From: Streptomyces phaeolivaceus
Lineage (GTDB): Bacteria; Actinomycetota; Actinomycetes; Streptomycetales; Streptomycetaceae
NCBI RefSeq assembly: GCF_009184865.1
Contig: NZ_CP045096.1
Coordinates: 3,596,001 to 3,660,000, forward strand
DNA length: 64,000 nt
Direction of reading: 5' to 3'
Part shown: positions 33,563 to 43,249 of the stretch, in pieces
How positions within the stretch are numbered: position 1 is the first letter of the stretch
Layout: each line of letters starts with the position of its first letter
Translations under genes and position numbers: made by a program
The notes under the pieces: model-generated
Database searches by the model: none
The model's input: only the letters and a program-made list of their open reading frames with translations
Told to the model about the DNA's origin: nothing

Positions 33563-35446
33563 GTGAGCGGAACGTCCCAAGGGCCGGCGCCCGCGGCAGA
33601 CCTCGTCCGGCCGGCGATTACAGAACGTAACGTCCATGCGTCAGTTCCGTCGTCGAGTCCGGCGTCGGGGCCAGCCGCCTTCTCCGTCGCGCCGCTCGCC
33701 ATGGCCGTCGTCGACCGGGACGGGCTGGTCGTCACGGCGAACGGGGCGATGGGGTCCCTGCTCGGCACGGGCGGGGAGCCGCTCGTCGGGCGGGTCGCCG
33801 CCGATCTGGTGGGCCTCGCCTCGGACACCCGTACCTGGCACGCGTACCGCGAGGTGCTGCGCGGCCGGCAGGCCCGGCTGCGCTGTACGCGCCGACTCAA
33901 ACAGCCCGACGGGACCTGGTTGTGGGTACAGGTGTCGGTGGCTCCGCTGCCCGAGGAGGAGCGGGCGGTCCTGTTGTCGGTCACCGACATCAGCGCCAAC
34001 CGTCAGCTTCAGGCCAGGCTCCGCCATCTCCAGATGCACGACCCGGTGACCAGGCTCCCCAACCGCACCCTCTTCTTCGAACAGCTCTCCGCCGCCCTCG
34101 AACGGGAGGCGTACGACGAGGCCGGCACCGGCCGGATCGGCCTGGTCTATCTGGACCTGGACGGCTTCAAGGCGGTCAACGACACCCTCGGCCATCGCGT
34201 CGGCGACCGCCTCCTGACGGCCGTCGCCGAGCGGCTCACCCGGTGCGCCGACGAGGCCGCGCTGCTCCGCACCGCCGGCACGGCGGCCGGGGCGCCGCTG
34301 GTGGCAAGACTGGGTGGTGACGAGTTCGCGCTGCTCGTGGAGGACTCCACCGGCACCGAGCAGCTCGCCGATCTGGCCGACTCGGTCCTCAAGGCGCTGC
34401 AGGCGCCCTTCGATCTGGCCGGGCAGCGGCTGTCCGTCTCCGCCTCCATCGGGGTCGTCGAACGGCAGTCGGCGAGTACGACGGCGACGGGGCTGATGCA
34501 GGCCGCCGACACCACGCTGTACTGGGCGAAGGCCGACGGCAAGGCCCGCTGGACGCTGTTCGACCCGGAGCGCAACGCCCACCGGATGACCCGTCAGGCC
34601 CTGTCGTCCACGCTGCGGGCGGCCGTCGGGCGGGGCGAGTTCGTCCTTGAGTACCAGCCGCTGGTGGGTATGGCGCAGGGCGAGGTGCGCGGGGTCGAGG
34701 CGCTGGTGCGCTGGCATCACCCGACGTTCGGTCTGTTGACGCCGAATCGGTTCATCTCACTGGCGGAGGAGGACGGTTCGATCGTCCAGCTCGGACGGTG
34801 GATTCTGGCCACCGCCTGCCGGCAGGCCCGGCGCTGGCAGATCGACCACCCCGAGCGGGCGCCGATCTTCGTCAGTGTGAACGTCGCCGTCCGTCAGGTC
34901 TGGGACTCCGACCTGGTCGCCGATGTCGCCGAGATCCTCGCGGAGACCGGTCTCGCCCCGCATCTGCTGCAACTGGAACTCACCGAGTCCGCGCTGATGG
35001 GCTCCGCAGGCCGCCCCCTCCAGGCCCTCAAGGCCCTGAGCGACATGGGCGTCCGTATCGCCATCGACGACTTCGGCACCGGCTACTCCAACCTCGCGTA
35101 CCTCAGCCGGCTGCCGGTGTCGGTGCTGAAGCTGGACGGGGCGTTCGTCCGGGGGTTCCAGTACGAGGGCGGGGAGGAGAACGGGGGTCCCGGCGGAGCC
35201 GGGGCCGCCGATGTCGGGGACGCCGGGCAGCCCAACCCCGCCGACGAGATCATCGTCGAGGCACTCGTCCAACTCGCCCACCGGCTGGGGCTGTCCGTCA
35301 CGGCCGAGGGCGTGGAGACCGACGCCCAGGCCTCCCGGCTCCGCCGGCTCGGCTGCGACACCGGGCAGGGGTGGCTGTACTCCCGCGCGGTGTCACCGGA
35401 ACGGATCGCGGAGCTGCTGGGGGCCGCGGCCTGCCCTCAGGCCTGA
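33563..35446 (+). CDS. cdgA: PAS-GGDEF-EAL c-di-GMP enzyme (CdgA-like)
   Basis: This 627-residue cytoplasmic protein has a PAS domain (about 40-145), GGDEF domain (155-335) with an intact active loop [10 protein letters not shown] (251-255), and EAL domain (350-615) with EALVRW (379-384), [14 protein letters not shown] and [10 protein letters not shown]. Both active sites look complete, so it could make and break c-di-GMP. No RxxD inhibitory site precedes GGDEF. A ~30-residue Gly-rich insertion interrupts the EAL domain near residue 535. GTG 33563 has GGGAG upstream. Context fits cdgA of Streptomyces, a BldD-controlled developmental gene. Its stop overlaps the convergent oxidoreductase by 10 bp. 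Confidence 0.88.
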   Translation: MSGTSQGPAPAADLVRPAITERNVHASVPSSSPASGPAAFSVAPLAMAVVDRDGLVVTANGAMGSLLGTGGEPLVGRVAADLVGLASDTRTWHAYREVLRGRQARLRCTRRLKQPDGTWLWVQVSVAPLPEEERAVLLSVTDISANRQLQARLRHLQMHDPVTRLPNRTLFFEQLSAALEREAYDEAGTGRIGLVYLDLDGFKAVNDTLGHRVGDRLLTAVAERLTRCADEAALLRTAGTAAGAPLVARLGGDEFALLVEDSTGTEQLADLADSVLKALQAPFDLAGQRLSVSASIGVVERQSASTTATGLMQAADTTLYWAKADGKARWTLFDPERNAHRMTRQALSSTLRAAVGRGEFVLEYQPLVGMAQGEVRGVEALVRWHHPTFGLLTPNRFISLAEEDGSIVQLGRWILATACRQARRWQIDHPERAPIFVSVNVAVRQVWDSDLVADVAEILAETGLAPHLLQLELTESALMGSAGRPLQALKALSDMGVRIAIDDFGTGYSNLAYLSRLPVSVLKLDGAFVRGFQYEGGEENGGPGGAGAADVGDAGQPNPADEIIVEALVQLAHRLGLSVTAEGVETDAQASRLRRLGCDTGQGWLYSRAVSPERIAELLGAAACPQA

Positions 35447-36594
35447 GGGTCGACCTCGGTGTCGGTACGAGGGATGCGCGGCAAGTCGTAGGCGTCCGCG
35501 ATCAGTTCGTACGAGCGCAGGCGGATGTCGGGGCTGTGGGCGTGGGTGGTGAGCATCAACTCGTCGGCGCCCGTGCGCTTCTGGAGGTCGTCGAGGCGGA
35601 CGCGGACCTCGTCGACCGTGCCGTGGACGACGTCCGCGTTCCAGGAGTCGATGAAGTCCTGCTCGACCACGCTGAATTCGTACGCCTCCGCCTCCTGAGG
35701 CGTCGGGACGAGACCGGGGCGGCCGGTGCGCAGCCGGACCATGTTGAGCGCGGCGGCCCTGACCTGGCGGCGGGCCTCCTTCTCCTCGTCGGCGGCGAGG
35801 GCGGAGACACCGATCAGCGCGTACGGGGCGTCCAGGACCGGCGAGGCGCGGAACGACTCGCGGTAGAGGTCGAGCGCCGGAATCGTGTTGCGCGCGGAGA
35901 AGTGGTGGGCGAAGGCGAAGGGGAGGCCGAGGGAACCGGCCAGCCGGGCGCTGAAGCCGGAGGAGCCGAGCAGCCAGATCGGGGGGCGGTGCGGGGACTG
36001 CACACCGCCGGGTGAGGTGCTCTGGATCGGGCCCGGGACCGCGTGGACACGGCCGTAGGGGTGGCCGTAGGGGAAGTCGTCGTCCAGGAAGCGGGTCAGC
36101 TCCGCGAGTTGCTCGGGGAAGTCGTCGGCGCCCTCGTGGGTGGAGGTCCCCCCGCTGGAGCGCAGCCGAGCGTGGGGGAGGGCGCCGCGGCGGAGGGCGG
36201 CGGCGGTGGCGCCGTCCGTGCCGGGGGCGCGGCCGAGGCCGAGGTCCACGCGGCCGGGGGCCATGGCTTCGAGGGTGCCGAACTGCTCCGCGATGACCAG
36301 GGGGGCGTGGTTGGGGAGCATCACGCCGCCCGAGCCGAGGCGGATGCGGGTGGTGTGGGCGGCGAGGTGGGCGAGGATCACGGCCGGGGAGGACGAGGCG
36401 ACGCCGGGCATGGAGTGGTGTTCGGCGACCCAGTAGCGGTGGTAGCCGCGGGCCTCCGCCTGGCGGGCGAGGGTGACGCTGGTGCGGAGGGCGTCCGTGG
36501 CGGTGCGGCCCGCGCCCACGGTGACCAGGTCGAGGACGGAGAGGGGGACCGGGGCGGTGCCCTTGGTTTCGCCTCGTATCTCGGCTGGGGTCAC
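35437..36594 (-). CDS. LLM-class flavin-dependent oxidoreductase
   Basis: This 385-residue protein has the bacterial-luciferase-like fold: [31 protein letters not shown], a classic FMN-binding segment of this family, and [14 protein letters not shown]. The GTG start is at 36594. Such enzymes use FMNH2 or F420 to oxidise small molecules. It converges on cdgA with a 10-bp overlap and stands upstream of the catabolic cluster, from which it is separated by a hairpin at 36739-36788. Its substrate is unknown, and it need not belong to that cluster. Confidence 0.88.
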   Translation of the reverse strand: MTPAEIRGETKGTAPVPLSVLDLVTVGAGRTATDALRTSVTLARQAEARGYHRYWVAEHHSMPGVASSSPAVILAHLAAHTTRIRLGSGGVMLPNHAPLVIAEQFGTLEAMAPGRVDLGLGRAPGTDGATAAALRRGALPHARLRSSGGTSTHEGADDFPEQLAELTRFLDDDFPYGHPYGRVHAVPGPIQSTSPGGVQSPHRPPIWLLGSSGFSARLAGSLGLPFAFAHHFSARNTIPALDLYRESFRASPVLDAPYALIGVSALAADEEKEARRQVRAAALNMVRLRTGRPGLVPTPQEAEAYEFSVVEQDFIDSWNADVVHGTVDEVRVRLDDLQKRTGADELMLTTHAHSPDIRLRSYELIADAYDLPRIPRTDTEVDPQA

Positions 36595-36738
36595 GGTGGG
36601 GCCTCCTGGGGGTGCGGTGGATATGGGGTACGTAACAGGAGGGTGGCTCCGGTTATTCCCGCCCCCGCCGCCCCTACCCGCCCCTACCCGTCCCGGGTGC
36701 GTTGTCGGGTGCGGGCTCGTGGGGGTTCTCGCGCGGTT

Positions 36739-36788
36739 CCCCGCGCCCCTGAAAGACGGGCCTGCGGCCCTCCTCCAGGGGCGCGGGG
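36739..36788. terminator. Hairpin terminator of the maleate-isomerase genes
   Basis: CCCCGCGCCCCTG (36739-36751) and its exact complement (36776-36788) form 13-bp arms around a 24-base loop that holds a smaller GC repeat. It sits just past the stop of the minus-strand gene at 36793. The same GGGGCGCGGGGAACTGCGCG-type sequence family is used at 62960 and beside the IS at 44986. Confidence 0.65.
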
Positions 36789-36792
36789 CGGC

Positions 36793-37524
36793 TCAGGCCT
36801 GTACCAGCGGCTCTCGGGTGAACAGTTTGCCCAGGCGTGGTGCGTTGACCCTCCTGTCCGCCAGCCTCAGGGCCTCCCAGACCGTGACCTGGTTGGCGGT
36901 GAGGACCGGTTTGCCGAGTTCCTTCTCCAGGGTGGGGATGTGGGAGGCGGTGTGCAGGGCCGTGTCGGGGAGGAGGAGGGCGTCCGCGTCCGGGTGGTCG
37001 GCCGCGCGGGCGAGGGTGAGGACGTCGTCCAGGGTCCAGGTGCCCACCTCCGCCGCCGTGACGATGCCCGCGCCCCGCACGGAGAGGACCTCGATGCCCG
37101 CCGCCGCCAGGAAGTCGACGAAGAGGCGGGCCACGTCGTCGGGGTAGGTGGCGGCGACGGCGACCTTGGTGGCGCCCAGTTCCCCGGCCGCGTGGGCGAA
37201 GGCGAAGGACGTGGAGGAGGCGGGGAGGCCGGCCGCGCGGGCGAGGGCGCGGATCTGGTCGTGGGCGCCCTCGTAGCCGTACACGAAGCTGCCGCTGGTG
37301 CAGGCCCAGACGACGGCCTCGGCGCCGGACATGCGCAGGGCCTCGCAGCCCACGGCGAGGCGTTCGGGGGCGCCCATCTCGCGCAGGGCGTCCACGCGGT
37401 GGGCGTCCTCGCCGATGTCGGTGTGCACCACGTCCACCCGGATGTCGCTGCCGAGCAGTTGCTCCATGCGCGGATAGTCGTCCTCGGCGGAGTGGCCCGG
37501 GTAGAGGAAACCGAGTGCGGTCAT
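36793..37524 (-). CDS. Maleate isomerase / Asp-Glu racemase superfamily protein A
   Basis: This 243-residue protein of the arylmalonate decarboxylase/maleate isomerase fold keeps the first catalytic cysteine (Cys75 in VVWACTSGSF). The second position, where isomerases have a cysteine, is Asp187 (LLLPDTALHT). With one cysteine it may act as a decarboxylase, or carry out one-sided chemistry. The ATG overlaps the stop of gene B by 4 bp (37521-37524). EutA of ectoine catabolism belongs to the same superfamily, and an Ehu-type transporter lies in the same cluster, so EutA-like function is possible. Confidence 0.82.
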   Translation of the reverse strand: MTALGFLYPGHSAEDDYPRMEQLLGSDIRVDVVHTDIGEDAHRVDALREMGAPERLAVGCEALRMSGAEAVVWACTSGSFVYGYEGAHDQIRALARAAGLPASSTSFAFAHAAGELGATKVAVAATYPDDVARLFVDFLAAAGIEVLSVRGAGIVTAAEVGTWTLDDVLTLARAADHPDADALLLPDTALHTASHIPTLEKELGKPVLTANQVTVWEALRLADRRVNAPRLGKLFTREPLVQA

Positions 37525-38330
37525 GCCCAACCTTCCTGTTCTTCCGGCAGTACGGGCGGCGGCGGTACAGGCCCTCGGCCAAACGTCTGTTTGGCCGACT
37601 CGTCGATCAGAGCCTGGTACGGGCCCACCGCCCGAGTACCCAGATGACGCAGTGCCGCCCATATCGTCACCTGGTTGGCCGAGAGAACCGGCATCCGCAG
37701 TTCCGCCTCCAGCTGGGGGATGACGTCGTACGTGGGGAGGTTGGTGCAGGAGATGAAGAGGGCGTCCGGGGGCGAGTCACGGACCGCGCGGTGCGCCATG
37801 GCGACCACGTCGTGGTACGGGACCTTCCAGATGTGCCGGACCAGGCCGAGCGAGGCGCGGCCGGTGACCAGGACGCCCGCCTCGGCGAGGTACTCCTCCA
37901 GGGACTGGGTGACCGAGACGGTGTACGGGGTGACCAGGGCGATGCGGCGCGCGTTCACCTCGGCCAGCGCGGCGAGCATCGCGCCGGAGGTCGTGACCGC
38001 GTGCGCGGCGCCCGCGCGGGTCAGCGCCTCGCCCATCGCGCGCTCCCCCGCGACCCCACCGACGAAGCTGCCGCTGGTGCAGGCGTAGGCGACGACCTCG
38101 GGCGCGACCTCGTTCAGGGCCCGGACCGCCTCGTGCAGCGTCTCGTGCTCGGAGACCAGCCGGGCCAGGTCGAGGCTGACCTCGACGGGCACGTACGGGG
38201 TCCGGGTGAGGTGCAGGGAGACGTCGTCCGGGACCCAGCGCCACAGTTCGCGGTCGAGGGCGAAGTCGAACGGGGCGATGACACCGACGCCGCGCTGCGG
38301 ACGGGGTCCACCGAGGAAGGAGACGCTCAT
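37521..38330 (-). CDS. Maleate isomerase / Asp-Glu racemase superfamily protein B
   Basis: This 269-residue relative of protein A keeps both catalytic cysteines: Cys84 (VAYACTSGSFVGG) and Cys195 (LFISCTNLPTYD). It should perform true two-cysteine isomerisation or racemisation. The start at 38330 (MSVSFLGGPRP) is chosen over 38348. It lies upstream of and overlaps protein A, and diverges from the D-2-hydroxyacid dehydrogenase gene. The two paralogues probably act on successive or related intermediates. Confidence 0.85.
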   Translation of the reverse strand: MSVSFLGGPRPQRGVGVIAPFDFALDRELWRWVPDDVSLHLTRTPYVPVEVSLDLARLVSEHETLHEAVRALNEVAPEVVAYACTSGSFVGGVAGERAMGEALTRAGAAHAVTTSGAMLAALAEVNARRIALVTPYTVSVTQSLEEYLAEAGVLVTGRASLGLVRHIWKVPYHDVVAMAHRAVRDSPPDALFISCTNLPTYDVIPQLEAELRMPVLSANQVTIWAALRHLGTRAVGPYQALIDESAKQTFGRGPVPPPPVLPEEQEGWA

Positions 38331-38480
38331 GACAGCCACCGGCCTCACGGAGAGAGATGTGCGGACGACAGACCGTGCGCAAGTCCGTGTTGACGAAGGT
38401 AGGTTCGGGTGCGAGCGTGGTCAATCAGTGCATGTCACACGCATCTCCTGTGCCCACGCCTCGCCCCGAGGACCTCGCCC

Positions 38481-39440
38481 ATGACTTCGACGCACCGTCC
38501 ACGCCTCCTCGTCCTCGACACCGAACCGCGCCCCCGGCTCGGGCGGCTCACCGGGCGGGCGACGGTCGAGTACACCGACGACTCGACGCTGGCCGAGCGG
38601 CTGCCGTCCGCCGATGTGCTGCTGGTGTGGGACTTCGCCTCGCACGCCGTGCGCAAGGCCTGGCCGGTCGGCGGGCCCCGGCCGCGCTGGGTGCACACGG
38701 CGAGCGCGGGCGTCGACCATCTCCTCGGCCCCGAACTCGCCGCCGACGACGACACGGTGGTGACGAACGCGCGCGGTGTCTTCGAAGCGCCGATCGCCGA
38801 GTACGTCGCCGCGCTGATCCTCGCCATGGCCAAGGATCTGCCACGCGGCTGGGAGTTGCAGGGGCGGCGGGAGTGGCGGCACCGGGAGGGGCTGCGGGTG
38901 GCTGGCGGCCGGGCCTGCGTGGTCGGCTCCGGACCGATCGGGCGGGCGATCGCGCGCCAGCTGAAGGCGCTCGGCCTCCATACGGCCCTGGTCGGGCGGA
39001 CCGCGCGGGCCGGGGTCCACGGTCCGGAGGAGCTCGACCGGCTGCTGGCGCGCGCCGACTGGGTGATCGCGGCGGCGCCGCTGACGGAGGCGACGTACGG
39101 CATGTTCGACGCCCGGCGGTTCGGGGTCATGCAGCCGTCCGCGCGGTTCGTCAACGTGGGGCGTGGGCAGCTCGTGGTGGAGGACGCGCTCGTCGAGGCG
39201 CTGCGGAAGCGGTGGATCGCGGGGGCGGCGCTGGATGTCTTCGAGCGCGAGCCGCTCGGGCCGGACGATCCGCTGTGGGAGGTGCCGGGGCTGATCGTCT
39301 CCCCGCACATGAGCGGGGACACGGTGGGGTGGCGGGACGAACTCGGTGCCCAGTTCGTGGAGTTGTTCGCACTGTGGGAGGCGGGCAAGCCCCTGCCCAA
39401 CGTCGTCGACAAGCAGCGTGGGTACGTGCCCGGACACTGA
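38481..39440 (+). CDS. D-2-hydroxyacid dehydrogenase
   Basis: This 319-residue NAD-dependent enzyme has the dinucleotide motif VVGSGPIGRAIA (about 152-163), catalytic Arg in NVGRGQLV, Glu in FEREPLGPDDP and the catalytic His in IVSPHMSGDT. It reduces 2-keto acids or oxidises D-2-hydroxyacids. ATG 38481 follows GAGGACC. It is the first gene of the plus-strand arm, 20 bp before the amidase. The substrate is presumably a 2-oxoacid made in this cluster. Confidence 0.9.
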   Translation: MTSTHRPRLLVLDTEPRPRLGRLTGRATVEYTDDSTLAERLPSADVLLVWDFASHAVRKAWPVGGPRPRWVHTASAGVDHLLGPELAADDDTVVTNARGVFEAPIAEYVAALILAMAKDLPRGWELQGRREWRHREGLRVAGGRACVVGSGPIGRAIARQLKALGLHTALVGRTARAGVHGPEELDRLLARADWVIAAAPLTEATYGMFDARRFGVMQPSARFVNVGRGQLVVEDALVEALRKRWIAGAALDVFEREPLGPDDPLWEVPGLIVSPHMSGDTVGWRDELGAQFVELFALWEAGKPLPNVVDKQRGYVPGH

Positions 39441-39460
39441 ACTCCCCTGGGAGGGGCCGC

Positions 39461-40942
39461 ATGTCGGAACTGCCGGAGCTGCCGGAGCTGACCGCCGTAC
39501 GACTGGTCGAGGGGTACCGCAAGGGCGAGTTCAGCCCGGTCGACGTGGCGCGGGCGGCGCTGGAACGGGCCGAGCGGACGCAGCCGGAGGTGAACGCGTT
39601 CGTGCGGATCGACGCCGAGGCGGCCCTCGGGCGGGCCCGGGAGTCGGAGGAGCGCTGGCGGCGCGGGGAGCCGGCCGGGGCGGTGGACGGGGTGCCGGTC
39701 ACGGTGAAGGACATCCTGCTGATGCGGGGCGGGCCGACGTTGAAGGGCTCCAGGACGATCTCGCCGGTGGGGAGTTGGGAGGAGGACGCGCCGTCCGTGG
39801 CCCGGCTGCGGGAGCAGGGGGCCGTCTTCCTGGGGAAGACCACGACCCCCGAGTTCGGCTGGAAGGGCGTCACCGACTCACCGCTCAGCGGGGTGACACG
39901 CAATCCGTACGACCTCTCGCGTACGGCCGGGGGGTCCAGCGGGGGCGCGGCGGCGGCCGTCGCGCTCGGGGCGGGGCCGCTGGCGCTGGGCACGGACGGG
40001 GGTGGCAGCGTGCGGATCCCGGCGGCCTTCTGCGGGGTGTTCGGGCTGAAGCCGACGTACGGGAGGGTGCCGCTGTATCCCGCGAGCGCCTTCGGGACGC
40101 TGGCGCATGTGGGGCCGCTGACCCGGGACGCGGCGGACGCCGCGCTGATGCTGGACGTCATCTCCGGGCCGGACGCGCGGGACTGGTCGGGGCTCGGGCC
40201 GGCGCCCGGGTCCTTCGTGGACGCGCTCTCCGGCGGTGTGCGGGGGCTGCGGGTCGCGTACTCGGCCTCGCTGGGCGGGCAGGTCGCCGTCCAGCCGGGG
40301 GTCGCGAGCGCGGTGCGGCGGGCCGTGGAGGGGCTCGCCGGGCTCGGGGCGTACGTCAGCGAGGCCGACCCCGACTTCTGTGATCCCGTCGAGGCGTTCC
40401 ACACGCTGTGGTTCGGCGGGGCGGCGCGGGTGACGCAGCGGCTCGGGGCGCGGCAACTGGATTCGCTGGACCCCGGGTTGCGGGAGATCCGGGGGGTGGG
40501 GGCTCGGTTGTCCGCGCTGGACTATCTCGCCGCGGTGGATGTGCGGATGGATCTCGGGCGGCGGATGGGGGCGTTCCATGAGCGGTACGACGTTCTTGTC
40601 ACGCCCGCGCTGCCGGTGACGACGTTCGAGGCGGGGGTGGAGGTGCCTCGTGGCTCCGGGTACCGGCGGTGGACGGGGTGGACGCCGTTCACCTACCCCT
40701 TCAACCTCACGCAGCAGCCTGCGGCGAGTGTGCCCGTGGGGGTGGACGGGGGTGGGTTGCCGGTGGGGTTGCAGGTGGTGGCCGCTCGGCATCGGGACGA
40801 TCTGGTGTTGCGGGTGGGGCATGCGTTGTTCGAGGCGGGGGTCGCGGGAGTGGCCTCGCCGCGGCTCCAGGGGGTGCGTTGTCGGGTGGCGGGCCCGGTG
40901 GGGCCTGGTCTTTTAGGGCAAGGCCGTGAAGTTATGGGCTGA
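39461..40942 (+). CDS. Amidase signature enzyme, 3' end altered by an IS
   Basis: This 493-residue amidase has the Ser-cisSer-Lys triad: Lys83 (VTVKDILL), Ser159 (AGGSSGG) and Ser183 (TDGGGSVRIP). ATG 39461 has GGGAGGGG upstream. It would hydrolyse an amide, such as an N-acyl or carbamoyl intermediate. The last 8 codons and the TGA come from the left end of the inserted mobile element, which begins at 40918. The catalytic core is untouched, so activity is likely kept. Transcription into the genes beyond 45000 would be broken, though the DUF3830 gene there runs the other way. Confidence 0.9.
   Translation: MSELPELPELTAVRLVEGYRKGEFSPVDVARAALERAERTQPEVNAFVRIDAEAALGRARESEERWRRGEPAGAVDGVPVTVKDILLMRGGPTLKGSRTISPVGSWEEDAPSVARLREQGAVFLGKTTTPEFGWKGVTDSPLSGVTRNPYDLSRTAGGSSGGAAAAVALGAGPLALGTDGGGSVRIPAAFCGVFGLKPTYGRVPLYPASAFGTLAHVGPLTRDAADAALMLDVISGPDARDWSGLGPAPGSFVDALSGGVRGLRVAYSASLGGQVAVQPGVASAVRRAVEGLAGLGAYVSEADPDFCDPVEAFHTLWFGGAARVTQRLGARQLDSLDPGLREIRGVGARLSALDYLAAVDVRMDLGRRMGAFHERYDVLVTPALPVTTFEAGVEVPRGSGYRRWTGWTPFTYPFNLTQQPAASVPVGVDGGGLPVGLQVVAARHRDDLVLRVGHALFEAGVAGVASPRLQGVRCRVAGPVGPGLLGQGREVMG
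40911..40940. repeat. Left target duplication and inverted repeat of the IS
   Basis: The target copy TTTTAGG (40911-40917) is followed by the terminal inverted repeat GCAAGGCCGTGAAGTTA, one mismatched T, then GGGCT. The transposase stop codon (TAA, minus strand 40934-40932) lies inside this repeat. Confidence 0.9.
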
Positions 40943-41371
40943 TCGTCGGCGTCAAGATGTTGATGCTGAGGGTGGCTGTGTAGGTGCGTCGGTCGATATT
41001 GAGGCTTTTGTAGGCGTATCGGGACAGGGGTCGTTTCACTGCGCGGGGGCTGATGCGGAGGCGGCGGGCGGGCATGAGGTGTTCCAGGACGGTTCGGCCG
41101 ATCGTCCCGACGAGGTCGATCGTGGTGCCGGCGATGATGCCCGCGGCCTGGACGATCTGGTCGCGGGCGCATCGCAGGGCAACGCTGAAGCTGGCCCGGT
41201 CCGGGTCTGTTCCGGGTGTGGCCCCTGTGGCGTCGGCGATAGCGATCCGCAGGGCCTGGTAGGCGCTCAGCAGGGCGTAGACCTCCTGGGCGATGCCGGG
41301 CGGAGTGGTGGAGCGCAGGACCCGCCGGCCCAGCATCGTTTTCTTGATCGCGAAGTAGGCGGACTCCACTT
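40932..41371 (-). CDS. IS4-type transposase, 3' exon
   Basis: The 3' exon supplies the last ~146 residues. Its first codons read (G)AA GTG GAG TCC, giving VESAYFAIKKTMLGRRVLRS, the second half of the YREK signature with the catalytic Glu and Lys. It continues through a helical C-terminal domain to TPTISP and a TAA stop inside the terminal repeat. It has no start of its own and is read only after the intron at 41372-43916 is spliced out. Confidence 0.85.
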
Positions 41372-41412
41372 GTCGGGTAGGTGCGGCGCATTGCTGCGCC
41401 GCACCCCCCTCA

Positions 41413-41447
41413 GAACCGGACGTGCGGCTTGTCACCGCATCCGGCTC
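41413..41447 (-). ncRNA. Group II intron domain V
   Basis: The minus strand reads GAGCCGGATGCGG, a short loop, then a complementary CCGCACGTCCGGTTC, a 35-nt hairpin with the AGC catalytic triad and an internal bulge, as in bacterial group II introns. Domain VI (about 41408-41376; GGTGCGGCGCAGCAATGCGCCGCACC) follows at once and should hold the branch-point A. Confidence 0.85.
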
Positions 41448-41464
41448 AAGCAGGCCCTGAAGGC

Positions 41465-43249
41465 TCACGAGGCCCCCGGAGTCGCCGGGCCCCTGCCGCC
41501 GCGTCGACGGTGACAATGGGTGTGGATCATTTGGAATGCGACGTGATCGTCGGACTGGTCTCCGTCCGGGGTGACGGTGAGTGCATTGCTCCGCACCGCC
41601 ATCCGGGTCACCCGCAGCCACTGCTCCCATTCCTGGGGGCTTTGCGGCTGCCGGTCGGCGTGCAGAAGGAGGTCCCCGCAGAGGGAACACCGTCCGTGCT
41701 GCGCCTGGAGCAGGCGTAGTCCGTACGGACTCAGCGGCGGTTTGTTCCTGTGGCGCCGGGAGGCCCAGTAGTCGGCCAGCGCGGGATCGTCCACAGACGC
41801 GCCCTTGGCGACCAGCTGATGTCTGACGATCTTCGTCCAGGAGAACTTGGTGAGATAGCGGCCGGAGGCCCGGTCGCCGAAGACCCACCGGTCCTGCCTG
41901 GAGCGGTTGAACCGGCCGAAGTACTGAGCGGCGACCCAGCCCCTCGACTTGTTCGGGTGGGTGTGCCTGGCCCACTTGTAGACCAGTTTCCACACGTGGT
42001 TGTCCAGCGCGGTGAAGATCTCGCTGGACACCACGCCCCGGTAGTAGGCAGCCCAGCCCCGGATGATGGGGTTGAGCTTGGCGATCACCGCCGTCGCGTT
42101 CTGGCCCCGAAGAGCCCGCACTTCGGCGGTGAGCCGTGCCCGGATCCGTCGCACGGCCGCCTTGCTCGGCTTGATCAGCAGCACGCCGTGGTAACGGCGG
42201 ATGGTGAATCCCAGGAAGTCACAGCCCTCGTCGAGGTGCACGATGCGTGTCTTGTCCTCGTTGAAGGCAAGGCCCCTGGGCGCCAGCCACCCGGCAAGCC
42301 GTTCCTTGACCTGCTCGGCCTCGCCACGGCTGTGGCAGAGCGTCACAAGATCATCGGCGTACCTGACCAGACTCGGCGAGCCCTCTTTCAGCTCCCCGGC
42401 ACCAACACCGGTGAGCTGGTAGCGGACTCCGGCGGCCGCTTCCATTCCGTGCAGGGCCACGTTCATCAGCACAGGAGAAATGATCCCGCCTTGCGGGACC
42501 CCTTCCTCGGTCGGGGACAGCCGCCCGCGATCGAGCACACCCGCCTTCATCCACTGCTTGACCAGTCCCCGGGCGGGGAAGTGGCCGAGAGCGGCCAGGA
42601 GGCGGTCATGGTCGATGCGGTCGAATGCCGCCGCCAGATCCGCGTCAAGGATCCACTGCCGTCTCGGGTTCTTGCCCTTGACGACGAGGAAGATCACTCC
42701 GATCGCGTCATGGCAGCCACGGCCGGGCCGAAATCCATAGGACCTCGGCTCGAACCGTGCCTCCCACTCGGGCTCCAGCGCGTTCACCGCCACGGCTTGA
42801 AGACACCGGTCAATGATCACGGGGATCCCGAGTCCGCGCTGACGGCCGCCTGCCTTCGGCACGAACACCCGCTTGACGGGCCGGGGCTTCCAGAGTGTCG
42901 CCCGATGCTGCATCCAGTCGGCCAGCTCGGCCTTGCCCTGGGGCAGCAGGACGACCCTCCCGTCGACCCCGGCCGTCTTGCGGCCAGCGTTGATCTCCGT
43001 CACCCGCCGCACGCTCAGCAGCGTGTTGGAGCGGGAACGGAGCATCAGTTTCTGGAGATTGCGGACCTTCTTGAGGTCCCCTGCCTGTGATGCCGTGAAG
43101 ATCCTCTGCCTCAGCCGCCGTACTTCCTCCTCCGCCTTGTGCCAGTCGATCGACTGCCAGTCGGTGGGGCCGCCCTCCGGTCCGTTCACCGCGCCGCTGT
43201 CGCCCAGGACGGCATGCGCCCGGGAGGTTCCAGTCGTCATGGCGTCCAA
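41465..43249 (-). CDS. Group II intron reverse transcriptase / maturase / HNH endonuclease
   Basis: This 594-residue intron-encoded protein appears intact. Its reverse transcriptase domain (about 60-330) has the catalytic YADD (LVRYADDLVTL), EGVPQGGIISPVL and FDRIDHD. The maturase X domain (about 380-470) includes IRGWAAYYRG. A C-terminal HNH-type endonuclease has CSLCGDLL and HTHCHRRR. It splices the intron and drives retrohoming. The start is probably TTG 43249 with GAAGGA upstream; ATG 43240 is an alternative. Having both RT and HNH implies a mobile intron. Confidence 0.93.
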   Translation of the reverse strand: MDAMTTGTSRAHAVLGDSGAVNGPEGGPTDWQSIDWHKAEEEVRRLRQRIFTASQAGDLKKVRNLQKLMLRSRSNTLLSVRRVTEINAGRKTAGVDGRVVLLPQGKAELADWMQHRATLWKPRPVKRVFVPKAGGRQRGLGIPVIIDRCLQAVAVNALEPEWEARFEPRSYGFRPGRGCHDAIGVIFLVVKGKNPRRQWILDADLAAAFDRIDHDRLLAALGHFPARGLVKQWMKAGVLDRGRLSPTEEGVPQGGIISPVLMNVALHGMEAAAGVRYQLTGVGAGELKEGSPSLVRYADDLVTLCHSRGEAEQVKERLAGWLAPRGLAFNEDKTRIVHLDEGCDFLGFTIRRYHGVLLIKPSKAAVRRIRARLTAEVRALRGQNATAVIAKLNPIIRGWAAYYRGVVSSEIFTALDNHVWKLVYKWARHTHPNKSRGWVAAQYFGRFNRSRQDRWVFGDRASGRYLTKFSWTKIVRHQLVAKGASVDDPALADYWASRRHRNKPPLSPYGLRLLQAQHGRCSLCGDLLLHADRQPQSPQEWEQWLRVTRMAVRSNALTVTPDGDQSDDHVAFQMIHTHCHRRRGGRGPATPGAS

